In this document: piece by piece, positions 11,469 to 23,872 of the stretch
How the letters are laid out: the number at the start of each line of letters is the position of its first letter
Numbering within the stretch: the stretch's first letter is position 1
From: Marsupella aquatica
Taxonomy: Eukaryota > Marchantiophyta
NCBI GenBank assembly: GCA_973895155.1
Contig: OZ316894.1
Span: forward strand, 19,530,001 to 19,594,000
DNA length: 64,000 nucleotides
Direction of reading: 5' to 3'
Program-made: the position numbers and the translations under genes
Notes under the pieces: generated by a model
What the model was told of the DNA's origin: nothing
Database searches by the model: none
The model's input: the letters and a program-made list of their open reading frames with translations, nothing else

Positions 11469-12225
11469 CACTTGCTGCACAGTGAACGAGAGATGGCGGG
11501 AGGTGCAACATCTGATGCAGGGCTCTCCCGCTCTCACCACTGGATACACCTCTCTCTTTGACCCTATCCAAAATGCCATTCACCACCTGAAAAGGAAACC
11601 CGGGTTTGTGTTCCTCTTGATGGAAATGTGCAATAGTATTTGGCGTGAGCAAACCGCTTCCACGTATTCTCAGTTTCTTGGCTGTCTCCCAGGATGGGTG
11701 ATCATCCGCTACACCGAAGCGCACCTGAAAGCTATGCTGGATAGGTGTTACACTCCTAAGAAACAAAAACAACTCCAGACCGCCCTTGAACAACTGCAGA
11801 CGGTGCTTAGGCCTTGGGGGCAGACCAAGATTTCTCTTCCACTTACCCCCAACACTGAGGAAGATGAGGAGACATAATCATAGCGGCAAAGGGTGCGCTT
11901 TTAAGGTGCGTGCCACTGGTAAGAAAGATAAAACTGCTCTGACTAAGCTTAGAACTCAAGGTACGGGTGATACTGGTAGTAGTGAGACTCCACATCATGG
12001 TTCGAGGTACGATAAGAGTAGAATCAATAGAGACCCATGTAACTGGCCTGACTGGTATGTGGAGCAAGACACCTGTGGGTGGATTCTCTGGGTCCCATGG
12101 CCTGACTGGTTTGGGTGTTTTGTGTGCTTGGTTTTGGCCTTGTGTTGCCGCTGGCCCCGGCTCATTTCCTCCTGGGCGGCCTTTGCCCCCTGGCTGTCTC
12201 CCCCCCCCCCCCCCTGGTGAAAAAA
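11469..12225 (+). mobile_element. Retroposed insert with A-tail and 16-bp target-site duplication
   Basis: This 757-bp segment lies between two copies of AAACATGAAATTACAT. Its 3' end has a 15-base C run (12200-12214), TGGTG and then A residues that merge into the right-hand duplication. An A-tail next to a target duplication of this length is the mark of target-primed reverse transcription (LINE machinery). The insert could be a 5'-truncated non-LTR element or a processed transcript; no reverse transcriptase motif is visible. It carries an open frame at 11482-11877. Confidence 0.65.
11482..11877 (+). CDS. Unrecognised 131-residue ORF inside the retroposed insert
   Basis: The protein is 131 residues, mixed hydrophobic and basic (NERWREVQHLMQ near the start, TPKKQKQLQTALEQLQTVL near residue 90-108), with an acidic end, TEEDEET. 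I do not recognise a family. Because the insert seems truncated at its 5' side, this is more likely the C-terminal piece of a longer retroelement or host protein than a complete gene. The ATG at 11482 sits only 13 bp after the left target duplication. Expression is doubtful. Confidence 0.35.
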   Translation: MNERWREVQHLMQGSPALTTGYTSLFDPIQNAIHHLKRKPGFVFLLMEMCNSIWREQTASTYSQFLGCLPGWVIIRYTEAHLKAMLDRCYTPKKQKQLQTALEQLQTVLRPWGQTKISLPLTPNTEEDEET

Positions 12226-12241
12226 AAACATGAAATTACAT
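12226..12241. repeat. Right target-site duplication of retroposed insert
   Basis: Second copy of AAACATGAAATTACAT, directly after the A-rich end of the insert. Confidence 0.75.
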
Positions 12242-12870
12242 TTTTGAGATGGTTTCTTTTACTTTTTGAAAATGCAAAAGTAATAAAAACGGTTAGGCTT
12301 GAAAGTTTTCCTTGTCACGTCCTTTCTATTATGTTACTTTTATGGTGTTTTTGATGGCATGGCGTTACAAAAGTTACACCAAAAATCATGCAATTACAAA
12401 TGGAGGTAGTTTATTTTAATCACAAAATTGAATATATGTCGTTGTCGCATGGGTTGCTGACATGGTGTGCTTTGGTGCTGGGAATTTTGCAAGAGACCTC
12501 TCATGGGGGTCTATAATGATGATCATGCATGATAATTTTTGTCAATTTCTATTAACTTTAAGGTTCTTACTCACTTATTGCTCTCCACATGTAGGTTTTA
12601 ATTTTTAATGCTGCAAGTCGTACCCCGCTTCAAGTCATACCCTCTCTTTACAATGTTGAGCTTGACAAATACAACAAAAATGTCAACAGGTCCAATCATA
12701 AGAGACCACATGACCTGAAAGTACAATCAAATGCATACCCTTTATAACTATAAGATCTCCCATATTTCTCCTTGCATAAACGGATTGACTATGGTCGTCG
12801 TGTTTCTCTGAAAGCAGACCATGCACCCTCAATCCTATATACATTGAAAGAATGTGCATTCATGTTTGTT
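12242..12870. other. AT-rich spacer, nothing recognised
   Basis: No gene, RNA or repeat array was seen between the retroposed insert and the first copy of the 275-bp repeat. Confidence 0.5.
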
Positions 12871-14360
12871 AAAAGAGCTACTCACCAATATTGATTTTCA
12901 GTCAGTCATACTCTATCATCCTCATCCTCATGCATACATCCAGCACCATGACATCTGTCCCACACCCCATCCATGCCATTTATCCATCCATATCTCACCC
13001 CCTCTCATCCTCCTCGGCGATGCTTTCTGAGGGGTTTTAGCATCGATGAAGGGAAACTCAAGAACATTAGAGTGATCCAGTCGAGTTGATCACATATGCG
13101 GATAGACACAGAGTTGCCCTGTGTCTAGTAAAGCAGATCATACCCTTAATCCTATAAACTCAAAGAATGTGCATTCCTTTTGTTTATCTTGCCCTAGTTA
13201 ATCCTATCAACTCAAAGAATATACATTCTGTTTTTTTTATCTTGCCCTTAATCCTATAAACTTTCTTTTTTTATCTTGAAGGGAATACTTTACTGATATG
13301 GCAGCTTTGGCTTGACTTTTTTTCAGTTTTGGATGGCTTTTCTCTCAGGCTGGCATGTTGCCAAGAGTTTTTATGCATTGCCTTTGGGCGCTTCGTGGGT
13401 TGCCTGCCCTGGTTTTTTTTGGGTTCCTGGTCTGCTGGTTCCCCCTGTCTCTGGGGTTTATGTGGATTTAATTCAAAATCAAAAAGTTTAAAATGAAAAG
13501 CAGGCCAGACCCCAAAAAGGTCAGAGACCTCATGCCACACAAGAGTGAGTACTCAGGTTCCTTAAAAAGAGCTATTAGCCAATATTGATTTTCAGTCATT
13601 CATACTCTTATCAGCATCTTCATGCATACAACCAGCACCATGCCATCCATCCCACACCCCATCCATGCCATGCCATACCATCCATCCATCCATATCTCAT
13701 GCCCTCTCATCCTCCCCAACGATGCTTTTTGCGGGGTTTTAGTGTCAATGAAGGGAAACTCGAGAACACAAGAGTGATCCGCTTATGCGGATCTACATAC
13801 AGTTGCCCTATATCTAGTAAAGCAGACCATACCCTTATAAGAATGAGCTATTCACCAATATTGATTTTCAGTCAATCATACTCTTATCAGCATGTTCATG
13901 CATACGACCGCTACCATGCCATCCATCCACCCACCCCATCCATCCATATCTCACGCCCTCTCTCATCCTTCACGGCAATGCTTTTTGAGGGCTTTTAGCG
14001 TCAATGAAGCAACACTAAAAAACACAAGAGTGATCCAGTCGAGTTGATTGCATAATTATGCCAAAATCTACATACACTTGCTCTATATCAGGTAAAGCAG
14101 ACCATATGCTTCAAAGAATGAGCTATTCACCAATATTGATTTTCAGTCAATCATACTCTTATCAGCATGTTCATGCCTACAACCGATACCATGCCATGCA
14201 TCCATCCCATCCACCCCATCCATGCCACCCATCCATGCCATCCATCCATATCTCACGCCCTCTCATAGTCTCATCCTCCTCGGCGATGCTTTTTGAGGGG
14301 TTTTAGCGTCGACGAAGGAATAGTCGAGAACACAAGAATGATCCAGTCGAGTTGATCGCC
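12871..14360. repeat. Four copies of a ~275-bp repeat upstream of CPN60
   Basis: Units begin with GAGCTA.TCACCAATATTGA (near 12874, 13570, 13845 and 14120). Each contains a CCATCCATCC-type tract, then GATGCTTTTTGAGGGGTTTT and CAATGAAGG. Copies two to four are contiguous. Copy one is separated from copy two by about 370 bp that hold shorter repeats of AATCCTATAAACTCAAAGAAT. The last copy ends about 200 bp before the CPN60 start codon, so the array abuts or overlaps its promoter. Confidence 0.85.
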
Positions 14361-14567
14361 TCGAGAATCGCCGAACGACCGACGCACTGGACTGACCTTC
14401 CAGAGAAATCCATTGCCGCACTCCGTTCCGTTCTATTCCATTCCATTTCATTCCCTTTCATTCCCTTTCCTGGGTGCGCTTTTCGTGGTCTCCTTCAAAG
14501 CAGCAGTGGCGCAGTGAAGCGAAGCTTGTGGTCGTACTGTGTTGCGAACTAGCGTCCGCTCACGGCT

Positions 14568-17500
14568 ATGGCGTCTCAAGCGATGCTCGCGAATGCCGCT
14601 CTCGCCTCGACTTCCTGCTCTCCAAGCGCTGCGGCCGCAACCCGCAGCTCCTCCGTGTCCCCTTCGTCCTTCGTAAGTCTCTCGTGCCTGTCCTCTCGTT
14701 CACTGACCGGCCTGCGTCTCTCTCCTCCGCCTGTCTAGTTGCGTTGAGACTTTCTCTTTCTCTTTCGCTCTCTGTGTTGAATTCGTGCTCGTGAGGGTGT
14801 TGCGGGTTTTAGGTGTGGAGAAATTGAGGGTTTAAGCGTTTCATCGCCTTTCTAGATATGTCGAGGTATCCACTTAGATGAGTTTGCGGTTTCAGCGATG
14901 AGCAACTTCAGAATTCACGTCATTGGAAATGTCCGGATTGTCTGAGTACTGTTTGAACTGGACCATTGGCGTCGTCCATTCGGGCCGGTGCCAACGTCTG
15001 GTGTCTTTCTTGTTCGGGGCTATGGTCCACGGTAGCGAAAGGGAATTTGTGAGTTGGTTTTTTCTCCTGCTCGACTTGCTGTTAACTGTGCTTGTCTTTG
15101 TGCAGCTGAAAGCCGGAACCACAGTTTCAGGATGCTGGCAGGGACGGAACCAGCTTTCTGGGCGTGTTTACTCTGGACGACCTAATGGGAATAGAGGTAA
15201 CTTGAACAGGTTCATAGTAAGGTCGCAGGCCAAGGACATTTGTTTCGACCAGGCTTCTCGTGCTGCGCTTCAGGCCGGAATAGACAAACTTGCCGATGCG
15301 GTTGGTGTCACCCTAGGCCCACGAGGTGTGATCTTCGATTCCCTTTCGTTTTAGTTATGGAACTTTATTTTGTGTCGGACTGTTCTTTTCGCTCGAGCTA
15401 AGTAGTGTCGGTCGAGGATTGTCATCCAAAAGGGCAGGTCCTTAACTTCGGAGCAGAGTTTGGATTTCTCTGTATCTGTTTGGTACTGAAAGCCTGTTGC
15501 TATGCACTTGTTACACAGGAAGGAATGTCGTTTTGGACGAGTTTGGTTCACCCAAAGTTATCAATGACGGCGTTACGATTGCAAGAGCCATCGAGTTACC
15601 GGACCCTATGGAGAACGCTGGTGCCGCACTTATCAGGGAGGTATGTATGAACTCATTTGTTTCGTTGCCTTCAGGTTAGGGTCAAATTGTGGTTTTGTAC
15701 TATTGGGTGCCAAGTCGATTGTAATCTTAGGATCAATTTTGTTGATTGTTGTGGAACGAACGAGATTTCTGAAACCGTTTCATGGCGTTGTTGAAGAAGA
15801 CCATACTAATCGACATTGGTATGAAGCCAGGTTGTGTTACTTGCTCTTGGACTGCAAAGCTCTCTACTAAAATTTGTAAATCTTGCTGAATTGGCAGGTG
15901 GCCAGCAAGACCAATGACTCAGCCGGAGATGGTACAACCACGGCCTCGATTTTGGCAAGGGAGCTCATCAAGCTTGGGCTTTTGAACGTGACTTCAGGTG
16001 CTAACCCAGTCGCCATCAAAAAGGGAATCGATAAGACTATTGCGGGAGTGATTGTGGAGCTCAAGAAGAGGTCAAAACCTGTGCAGGGCCGTGATGTTAT
16101 TAAAGGTAAGTCCCACCAATTTATAACAGAATCTAAACCAGCTTTAATAGTGATGATAACTATCGCCTTGGCAACTAGGAGCTGACTGATGTGGGCACTG
16201 TCTTCAGCTGTCGCCACCATTTCTGCCGGAAATGATGATTTTGTGGGTGCATTAATTGCCGACGCCGTCGACAAAGTTGGACCCGATGGAGTCTTATCTA
16301 TTGAATCTTCTTCCTCATTCGAGACCACAGTTTCAGTGGAGGAGGGCATGGAGGTAATCTGACAGCTTACCCTTTACTTGCAAAACGCGACGCGAATTCT
16401 GTGCTGGTTGCATTGCACTTACTCCGAGGCTTCTCGTTCGGAATCTCTCCTGACATGCTTGTACTGGTTGCAGATCGATAGGGGGTATGTCTCTCCTCAG
16501 TTTGTCACCAACAACGAGAAATTGACTGTCGAGTTTGAGAATGCACGTGTTCTGGTGACTGATCAGAAAATCACAACAATCAAGGACATTTTACCCGTTC
16601 TTGAGAAAACTTCGCAGCTGAGTGCCCCTCTAGTCATCATCGCAGAGGATGTTTCAGGAGAGGCATTGGCTACTCTCGTGGTCAATAAGCTTCGTGGTGT
16701 TCTTCAAGTCGCTGCCATCAAGGCACCCGGATTCGGAGAACGCAGGAAGGCCCTCCTTCAGGACATCGCCATCCTTACTGGTGCCGAATTTATGGCGAAT
16801 GACCTTGGGCTGAAGGTTGAGGAAGCTGGAGTGGAGCAGCTAGGTATTGCGCGGAAAATTACTATAACAAACAACTCCACAACTTTGATTGCCGATGCGG
16901 CATCCAAGGATGAGATTCAAGCACGGATTGCCCAAATCAAGAAGGAACTTGCAGAGACGGACTCGGTTTACGACACAGAGAAGCTCTCGGAGCGAATTGC
17001 AAAGCTGTCTGGTGGTGTTGCGGTCATTAAGGTGAGACTGGTGGATCGAAATGGGTACTCAATTCAAAGCGCTGTGTTTTGCTAGATAGTGCGTGTGGGA
17101 AAATTGATCCTTTTCAGTTTGGTTGCAAGTCATTCTAATATGCTTAATATGTCATCAGGTTGGAGCGGCAACAGAAACCGAGCTTGAGGACAGGAAACTG
17201 AGAGTGGAGGATGCCAAGAATGCCACGTTTGCAGCAATTGAAGAGGGTATTGTTCCAGGTGGTGGGGCCACCATGGTACATCTCTCTGCTCTGGTTCCCT
17301 CAATTAAGGAAACTTTCACCGATTCTGAGGAGAAATTGGGAGCCGATATTGTGCAGAAGGTATGTTTGCGTACCGCTCTCCATTGATTCTCTTAATTGCC
17401 TAGTCTGTCTGACTCGATGTGAAAATTATTGTTCGCCTCTTCAAGGCTAACGCTGTTTCTGGAACAACAGGCACTACTTGCACCTGCGTCACTCATTGCC

Positions 17501-17755
17501 TCAAATGCTGGAGTTGAAGGGGCAGTTGTTGTAGAGAAGATCTTAGAGTCTGAATGGGAGTTTGGCTACAATGCAATGACCGATACTTATGAGAACCTCC
17601 TAGACTCAGGAGTGATTGACCCTGCCAAAGTGACAAGATGTGCTTTGCAAAATGCATCCTCAGTTGCAGGCATGGTGCTCACAACGCAGGCCATTGTAGT
17701 CGAGAAACCTAAGAAGAGATCTGGTGTCCCTCAGGTTCCAGGCATGACGATCTAG
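14568..17755 (+). CDS. CPN60B: Chloroplast chaperonin 60, beta-type subunit
   Basis: Eight exons (14568-14672, 15106-15325, 15519-15640, 15898-16105, 16208-16353, 16474-17031, 17159-17359, 17471-17755) join in phase to 614 residues. Residues 1 to about 70 are rich in Ser and Ala with basic residues, a plastid transit peptide. The mature part begins near [12 protein letters not shown]. It shows the group I chaperonin signatures VTLGPRGRNVVL, the nucleotide-binding GDGTTT (about 159-164), [11 protein letters not shown], and [13 protein letters not shown]. The tail, [15 protein letters not shown], lacks the bacterial GGM repeats, as expected for plastid forms. In the stroma, alpha and beta subunits form 14-mers that fold imported and plastid-made proteins such as Rubisco. 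Beta rather than alpha type is my judgement from [23 protein letters not shown] and AIVVEKP. All introns are GT-AG. An AATAAA lies 190 bp after the stop. Confidence 0.96.
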
Positions 17756-19103
17756 ACACGTAGCTAGATGGAACAAGCTTTGAGATTAGATGTCCCTAGT
17801 TTGGCGCCTGCACATCAAGAAATTATCTGCAGAGGATGCTCTGTGTTCTCTGTGGGTCTGGCTGCCCGGATCTGGTTCCTTAAAGTTGAATTAATTGAGC
17901 TAGCCGATAAAGTTTTGTTTAGTATTTAAAAGAAATTTAATTTCAATAAAGAGACAGCAAGATTCGTGAGTCCACCAAATTCTTCTGATGATGCTCGTGA
18001 TGTTTAGACTTACGGTTGAGTTCCATCTGAATTGAATGCATTATAGCTGTGGTATCTAAACTATTTTGAATGCCTTATTTTGTGTGGTATATAAACTATG
18101 TAGAGCTCGTTGTAATACCCGTTACTTACTGAGCACATAGTTCGAGATATCTGTGCTTCAAAAAGGGGGTTCTTGTGATTTCCACGCAACCTACCCGTGC
18201 CATCACGAGCCCAGTTTAATCCACTCATGTGGTGATATCTTTACAGAGTTTCCCATGTGGTGATATTGTTTGAGAATTCCATCGAGCCCTGCATCTTAAA
18301 AAAATCACTAATTAGACGATGATTTAGGACAAAAGCAGAAATCGAACTTCCTCCTATCCGCATTTAATTGCTTTTTGGATTAACCACGTCAGTTGACCGT
18401 GAAACTGACAACTGCGGATATGCCCAATGGAAGAGTTCAAGGAATGCGAGTCTCGATAGATACTGGACCACTTACAACTTTTTTAGAAATCCTCTAGACT
18501 TGCTTTTCCGTAATGGGCCGGCCAGTCATTCAGAGAAATTCCTCCATGCTGCCAGGTCTTGATATTGAGAGCAGGTGGAAGCATTAGATTCACTACATCA
18601 AATGGTACGGCTGCCAAAGATATGCCATCATCGTTTTGGAATGCAATTATTATATGGTGCCTCAGCGTTTCGAGTGCTACTCATCTTTAGAACATCAACG
18701 AGTGGAGAGTTCCCAATTTGACATAATTTTCCTGACTCCAGAAAGTCACCGAAGAGTTTTGGACAGGGAGAAGTTTATGGAAGGTGCCCCACTTATTGAT
18801 CTTTCGGACATATCTTCAGGGAGACCACATGGAGACCTTGGACTTGCAACAACGGTTCGTCCCATAGGGACTACAGAAAAGAAACGCCGACTTTCTCTTA
18901 AAGCTCTCCTGCAACTTAATGGGCGCGGGCCCTTTGGAAGAGAGGAACTGGATGTCTGTCACATGTCCCTGAGGGTCTGCACTACTGCCTCCAGCGCAAG
19001 AGCCCAATGTGTCCAATGAGTCCCACAAACGCCGACTTTCTCTTAAAGCTCTCCTGCAACTTAATGGGCGCGGGCCCTTTGGAAGAGAGGAACTGGATGT
19101 CTG
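17756..19103. other. Convergent 3' regions of CPN60 and the PLP enzyme gene
   Basis: These 1.35 kb lie between two stop codons facing each other. An AATAAA is at 17945-17950. A copy of the last PLP exon sits at 18959-19025 within a tandem duplication. Nothing else was recognised. Confidence 0.6.
17945..17950 (+). promoter_or_regulatory. Candidate polyadenylation signal of CPN60
   Basis: AATAAA 190 bp downstream of the stop, in an AT-rich stretch. Plant signals are loose, so this is only a candidate. Confidence 0.4.
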
Positions 19104-19171
19104 TCACATGTCCCTGAGGGTCTGCACTACTGCCTCCAGCGCAAGAGCCCAATGTGTCCAATGAGTCCCAC
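18882..19171. repeat. Perfect 145-bp tandem duplication covering the last exon of the PLP gene
   Basis: Copies 18882-19026 and 19027-19171 appear identical at every base. Each contains the codons for GTHWTHWALALEAVVQTLRDM and the stop (minus strand). Only copy two has the acceptor TTTGTAG|GGT just beyond its edge at 19173, so copy two is the exon in use. Copy one has lost the acceptor and lies in the 3' untranslated region. Confidence 0.93.
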
Positions 19172-22100
19172 CCTACAAAGACAAGTCACGAAAGCGAACA
19201 CGTTCACTTTAGGCAGGATGGAAAGTGAACAAGTTGCAAGAACTAAATCGTTGAATGAGAAGATATCGGCATCAAATGAAGGGGAACTGTAAAAATGATC
19301 ACCTGACAGAACACTACAAATGGTTCTCTCAAAGGTCCATCGCAAGACAGCTCGCTAGTACTTCCATCTATAAATGTGCCATCTGCAAAAACAACCTGTC
19401 ACGGGAATTTATTCAGCAACTACGAGAGACAACGTTGAGAGACTTCAAATTGGATGTAACAAATTTCAGTAAGATATACGAACTCCACCACAACTTCTAC
19501 GATATAAATATATAAATGAAGCAGGTACTAGGGCAACGATTCAACGTAGGAAGGTAAAAGTCCCAGAGCCATACCTCTGATTCATAACCAGCTGTTGCTC
19601 CAGCTACAGGCTGAATATAAGACCCAACTGGACAATACTTCTGTACAGCTCTGCAGAATGCTAACAGGCGTTCTCTGTTGCCCAGTTGGACTGCCTACAT
19701 TTCAAGACTTGTATAAAATTACTGGTACAGGTACTTGGTAGTATGAAGCAGTTGGAAAGACAGCAAAACGGTTGTTCAGGCTACAATGGGCATATATAGG
19801 TAACACGAATCATTCATTCAGTCGAGACGGGATTAAAGGACAGGTTGTGCTGAGTGTCGAGTAAAATTGCGGTGATCAGCAATTTATACATACCTGTATG
19901 ATGTCATATCTCCTCACACGAGGTGGTGGCCGAACTTTGTAGCCCTCAGCTGCCATGACTTCTGCTATCAGTAGAGTCCCCTGTGAATAATTTATCAAGT
20001 CAGCTTTATGAACATGAGATGATACGATAGAGAAAGACCTGGACAGCAAGAAAAAGGTTCACTCTTACGAAATTTGAAATCACACAAATACCATACATAC
20101 TTGAGCTTCAAGTCAGGATAGTGCAACAAATAGTTGCAAAAGTAGCAAGGAACCGCAAAAGAGATTCTAACCCACTCCCTTCAAACGGGAAAGTTCTTCA
20201 TGTAACTTCCTTACCTTGATGGATTCCCCAACCATTTGTGGGGCTAAAAACAAACCCTGGAAAAATAACCTCATGACTTCCCCTGATGTAGATCCAGCAG
20301 AGGTGCCAATTCCAGGTGCACACAGTCGAGCTGCAGCAGCTGACACCCACTTGTCTTTCCCAGCCACATAGCCTCCACATGGAGCGATTGTGCCCCCAGG
20401 ATTTTTTATCAAACTACCTGCCATTAGATCTGCCCCCTAAAAGGTAGACACTACAATTAGATGACCCAGTTTCTCATATTCTATTGGTGATAACAGAATC
20501 GGGGGAGAACTAAGCATGCAAAAGCATTTCTAAAAAATTCATGGAACAGGAAGCAACTGTGTACCACTCCTGTAGGTTCTACTGTCTCCATAAATTCACC
20601 GTAGCAGTTGTCTACCACTATCACACAATTGGGATTCTGAGCCTGGAAAGAACGAAAACAGGTCAGTTGCTGAATCATTCTGTTAATATAATGAAATACA
20701 CCAAGAGAGATAATACCTACTGGGGATTAGGCCATTATGAAAATCGTACACAAGTGGAAATCATTAAAGATAGATTGGGCTGAACTTAGAGACTTACTTT
20801 GATTAACTCAATTGCACGTTGAATTTCTGCCACAGATAAAGTTTTTCGCCAGGAATAACCACAAGAGCGCTGAATAAGAGCGCACTTAGTCTCTGGCTTT
20901 ACTGCAACTCCTAAAGCATCCCAGTCCAGGCCACCATCATCTGCGAGCTTTATACACAACACCACGTCACAATATCAGCCTTACTAACCGAAAAAAGACT
21001 GTCTTTGCGTGCTGCAAATGAAAGTCTATACGGCTTCTGTTCCAAACCATTTAGTCATGCATCGGACATTATGGCTTCCTATATTCGAAGGACATGCAAA
21101 AGTTGTCAAGCTATCGAGAGAAAGTGCCTGTCCTCGTCAACAGAAACTTACAGGTACTTCTCGATAAGAGACTCCAAATTCTCTCAGAGATCCTTCTCCA
21201 CTAGAACCCCGCAACCCAATGACTTCTTCCAGAGTATCGTAAGGAGCTCCTGCTACTGCCAATAACTGGAAGAGGAAATGAGTGCATACACATACACGAT
21301 GATAGAATAGAACCATCTGGAGTACGGATAGGAAGCCTAATATTCTAAGGAACATCTGGAAGAAATCCCTTGCTATAGGCAACTGGTAGCATAAGAGGAC
21401 GACACAATCAAAAGATTGCAGAAAAGTAAGGCAATAGTAATACGAATATACAAAATATCCAAAACGGAGTTCCCCCATCCGTGGGGTTCACGCGGATAAA
21501 AGTTATTTTCAAAAAAATTGAAAAATATCCAGAACGGATAAGAAAAGGTCAAATAGAAAACATCGGTAATCTACCTCGTCACCTGGGCGTAGTGCTGCAT
21601 AGAGAGCACAGGCTATGGCATGTGTCCCAGAGAAGAACTGCAATGATAAGGTATATCATAAGTGTTTTTAAGAATCCGGCCAGAAAGATATATTCAAAGT
21701 CAGAGTGTGTCCAACACCAACACTGTTTGATCCTATTCATGTCTCATCTTCTGGTCATTTTCTTCAGTTGTTCGATCACACAGGTTTCTTCATGATTTGA
21801 ATGACAGACTACACATATCGTGATCAAAATACTTACTTGTGACCGCACTACAGCAGCCTCCGCACCTACTATTTCGGCAAACGCTTGGTCCAATGCATCA
21901 CGACCTCCAGCATCATTATGGCCATAACCTGTCGAACCTGAGAAGTACTGCAGTACACCAGAACTGCGGATCACCTTTAATTTGACAAAGGACCAAAGTC
22001 ACCGACATGACACTTATTTCATGTCTCTTGAGCCTGTGAGCCGAGAAGGTGATGAAAGTTTAATAAAGGGAAAAAGAACAGCGTTCCATTCAGAGTCAAT

Positions 22101-23187
22101 TTGATGCGATCCTAATGGATATCTGCAAAATGCTGCCTTATCAGGTGACAAACATCAAAGGAGGTCATCTTACGTGGGACCCCACTCGGGCATTGGCGTA
22201 AGCCTTGATGACACGGCTGAGATTGGAAGCCACTAAGCCGTCCACAGCTTCAAACTCGGGTCTCAGGGCTTGAACAGCATCACTAACCTGCGAGTTTGTC
22301 AGTAACAACTTAACTCTAGCTTTTCCCCTCGCAGGCTTTTCTTTCTACTCCTTTTCAAAGACGTCTCTTCGTAAGGGTAATTCACAAATTGATTCCAAGA
22401 GATTTGTCTGGCTCAGATGAAGCACGTTGAACAACAATGTACACATTCTGGTCACAGGATAAACGGAGTTCTGTCCGCTATAACTTTGCATTCTGTCCTT
22501 CATCCATTTTTTTCTCAATTGTTCATCCAAATGAGGCCGATTGGCAAGAAATTTTCCAAAAGAGTGAAAGAAATCGATGAACGAATTGCTTGACGTCCGA
22601 AAGGATGGCCCTAAGCGAAGCACCGGAGACAGCCTTTAACTCGAGCAGAATCCGAAGCACCGGATTAACCATAGAAGAACATAGACCGGACAAAGTAAAG
22701 TAGTGGTACGAAAAGTGAGCAACAAGAGCATTTGCACACCTGATGTATGTCGAGCTAATCTAGCAAAATAATTGAATCCTATCTTTTGACTGCATTGGAC
22801 GATTACAATCTAATCTCCGATACCCAAGGTCTAATATCTGCATCTAAATCTCTCTTCTCTACGCATATCTTAACCCATTTGACTCGATCGTCGTCCCCCG
22901 AGAGTGCAAGGACAAAGATTAATGCTGATGCAGCTGAATTCAATATTTTGCTGTGGTCACATAAATGGGACTAGCAAAGAGAACCCATCGACGAACTCGC
23001 CCAGAAATTTGAGAACAGGGGATGGTATCTGTACCAAAGGCCCGTAAGGTGGCTGCACGGAGAAGCTGGCAGAAGCCGAGACTTGAAGCTTGAGAAGACG
23101 CATTGGACGAGGTGCACGATGAAGCCCTGGCAAAGGTGTGCATGGATTCCGAAAACATGCTTCAAAGGTGAGAGTCGCCATCGCCAT
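19104..23187 (-). CDS. PLP-dependent enzyme, aluminium-resistance / methionine gamma-lyase-like family
   Basis: Eleven exons are certain, in coding order: 22287-22174, 21947-21837, 21637-21575, 21265-21152, 20947-20798, 20642-20565, 20436-20215, 19980-19894, 19694-19575, 19395-19303 and 19172-19104. All join at codon boundaries and give 406 residues. Signatures are YFSGSTGYGHND, FFSGTHAIACALYAALRPGDE, VIVVDNCYGEF, the PLP-lysine region GADLMAGSLIKNPGGTIAP (Lys in SLIKN), CAPGIGTSAGS and GTFIDGSTSELSCDGPLREP. This matches the family known mainly from Firmicutes and cyanobacteria; its substrate is uncertain, and a C-S lyase role is inferred from fold relatives. A first exon from the ATG at 23187 encodes a plausible plastid transit peptide (MAMATLTFEACFRNP, later MRLLKLQVSASASFSV). 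Its donor, around 22975-23015, could not be fixed, and an extra small exon is possible. The gene runs convergently towards CPN60. Confidence 0.88.
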
Positions 23188-23711
23188 CCTCCGCTGGAGC
23201 AAGAGAGCATGTAGGCTTGATAACCCTCTACCGTAGACTGGGGTTCTGGGTTTTGGGTTTTGGCCTTTGGCAGACTCCTTGCTCTTCTCCAGTTCTTTTG
23301 GAAGAAACCTTTTTGAACTAAGTGACCCCAGAACTATTTAAAACCATTTTGCAAACCTGAGCCCATAACTAATTCCTTGGGGTTTTTCCTTGTGTGGCTC
23401 TCCCATATTGGGTCAGGCCTCTCGGGTCCTGCTTGACTCGTTTTGTTCATGGGAAGTGTGACATGCATATCCCTTCTTCCACCTCCTCTATGGTCTGATT
23501 GTTCCGTCCCCGAGATACCTACTGTACATCGTGCCCTGTTTATTTAAAGTCGTTTCTTCTTAAGTGCACAACCCAGAAGTGCAAACCCTGTCTTATTGCA
23601 AGGAGGACCATGCTTCCATTCTTCCCCAATCATTTCCAGTTTTTTTTGCACTAATTGTGAGTGCAACGATGACTCCCCATTATAATGGCATGTGTACAGT
23701 TCTGGGAAAGA

Positions 23712-23872
23712 GCTTCAATCTTATGCAGACCACTTATGTGTAAGTTGTGTACAGTTTTCACCGTCATAAATCTTATGCAGACCTCTTATGTATAAAGTGT
23801 ATACAGTTTTACCATCAAAAATCCTTGCAGACCTCCTATGTATAAGGGTATACAGCTTTTACCATCTCAAGA
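23712..23872. repeat. Tandem repeat, unit about 55-60 bp, three copies
   Basis: Each unit reads TTATGCAGACC..TTATGT followed by .TAAG..GT.TACAGTTTT.ACC. The copies are diverged. Confidence 0.7.

Noticed and set aside
13585-14306. Plus-strand frames of 82 and 137 residues rich in His and Pro
   Set aside because: They are translations of the 275-bp repeat with its CCATCCATCC tracts.
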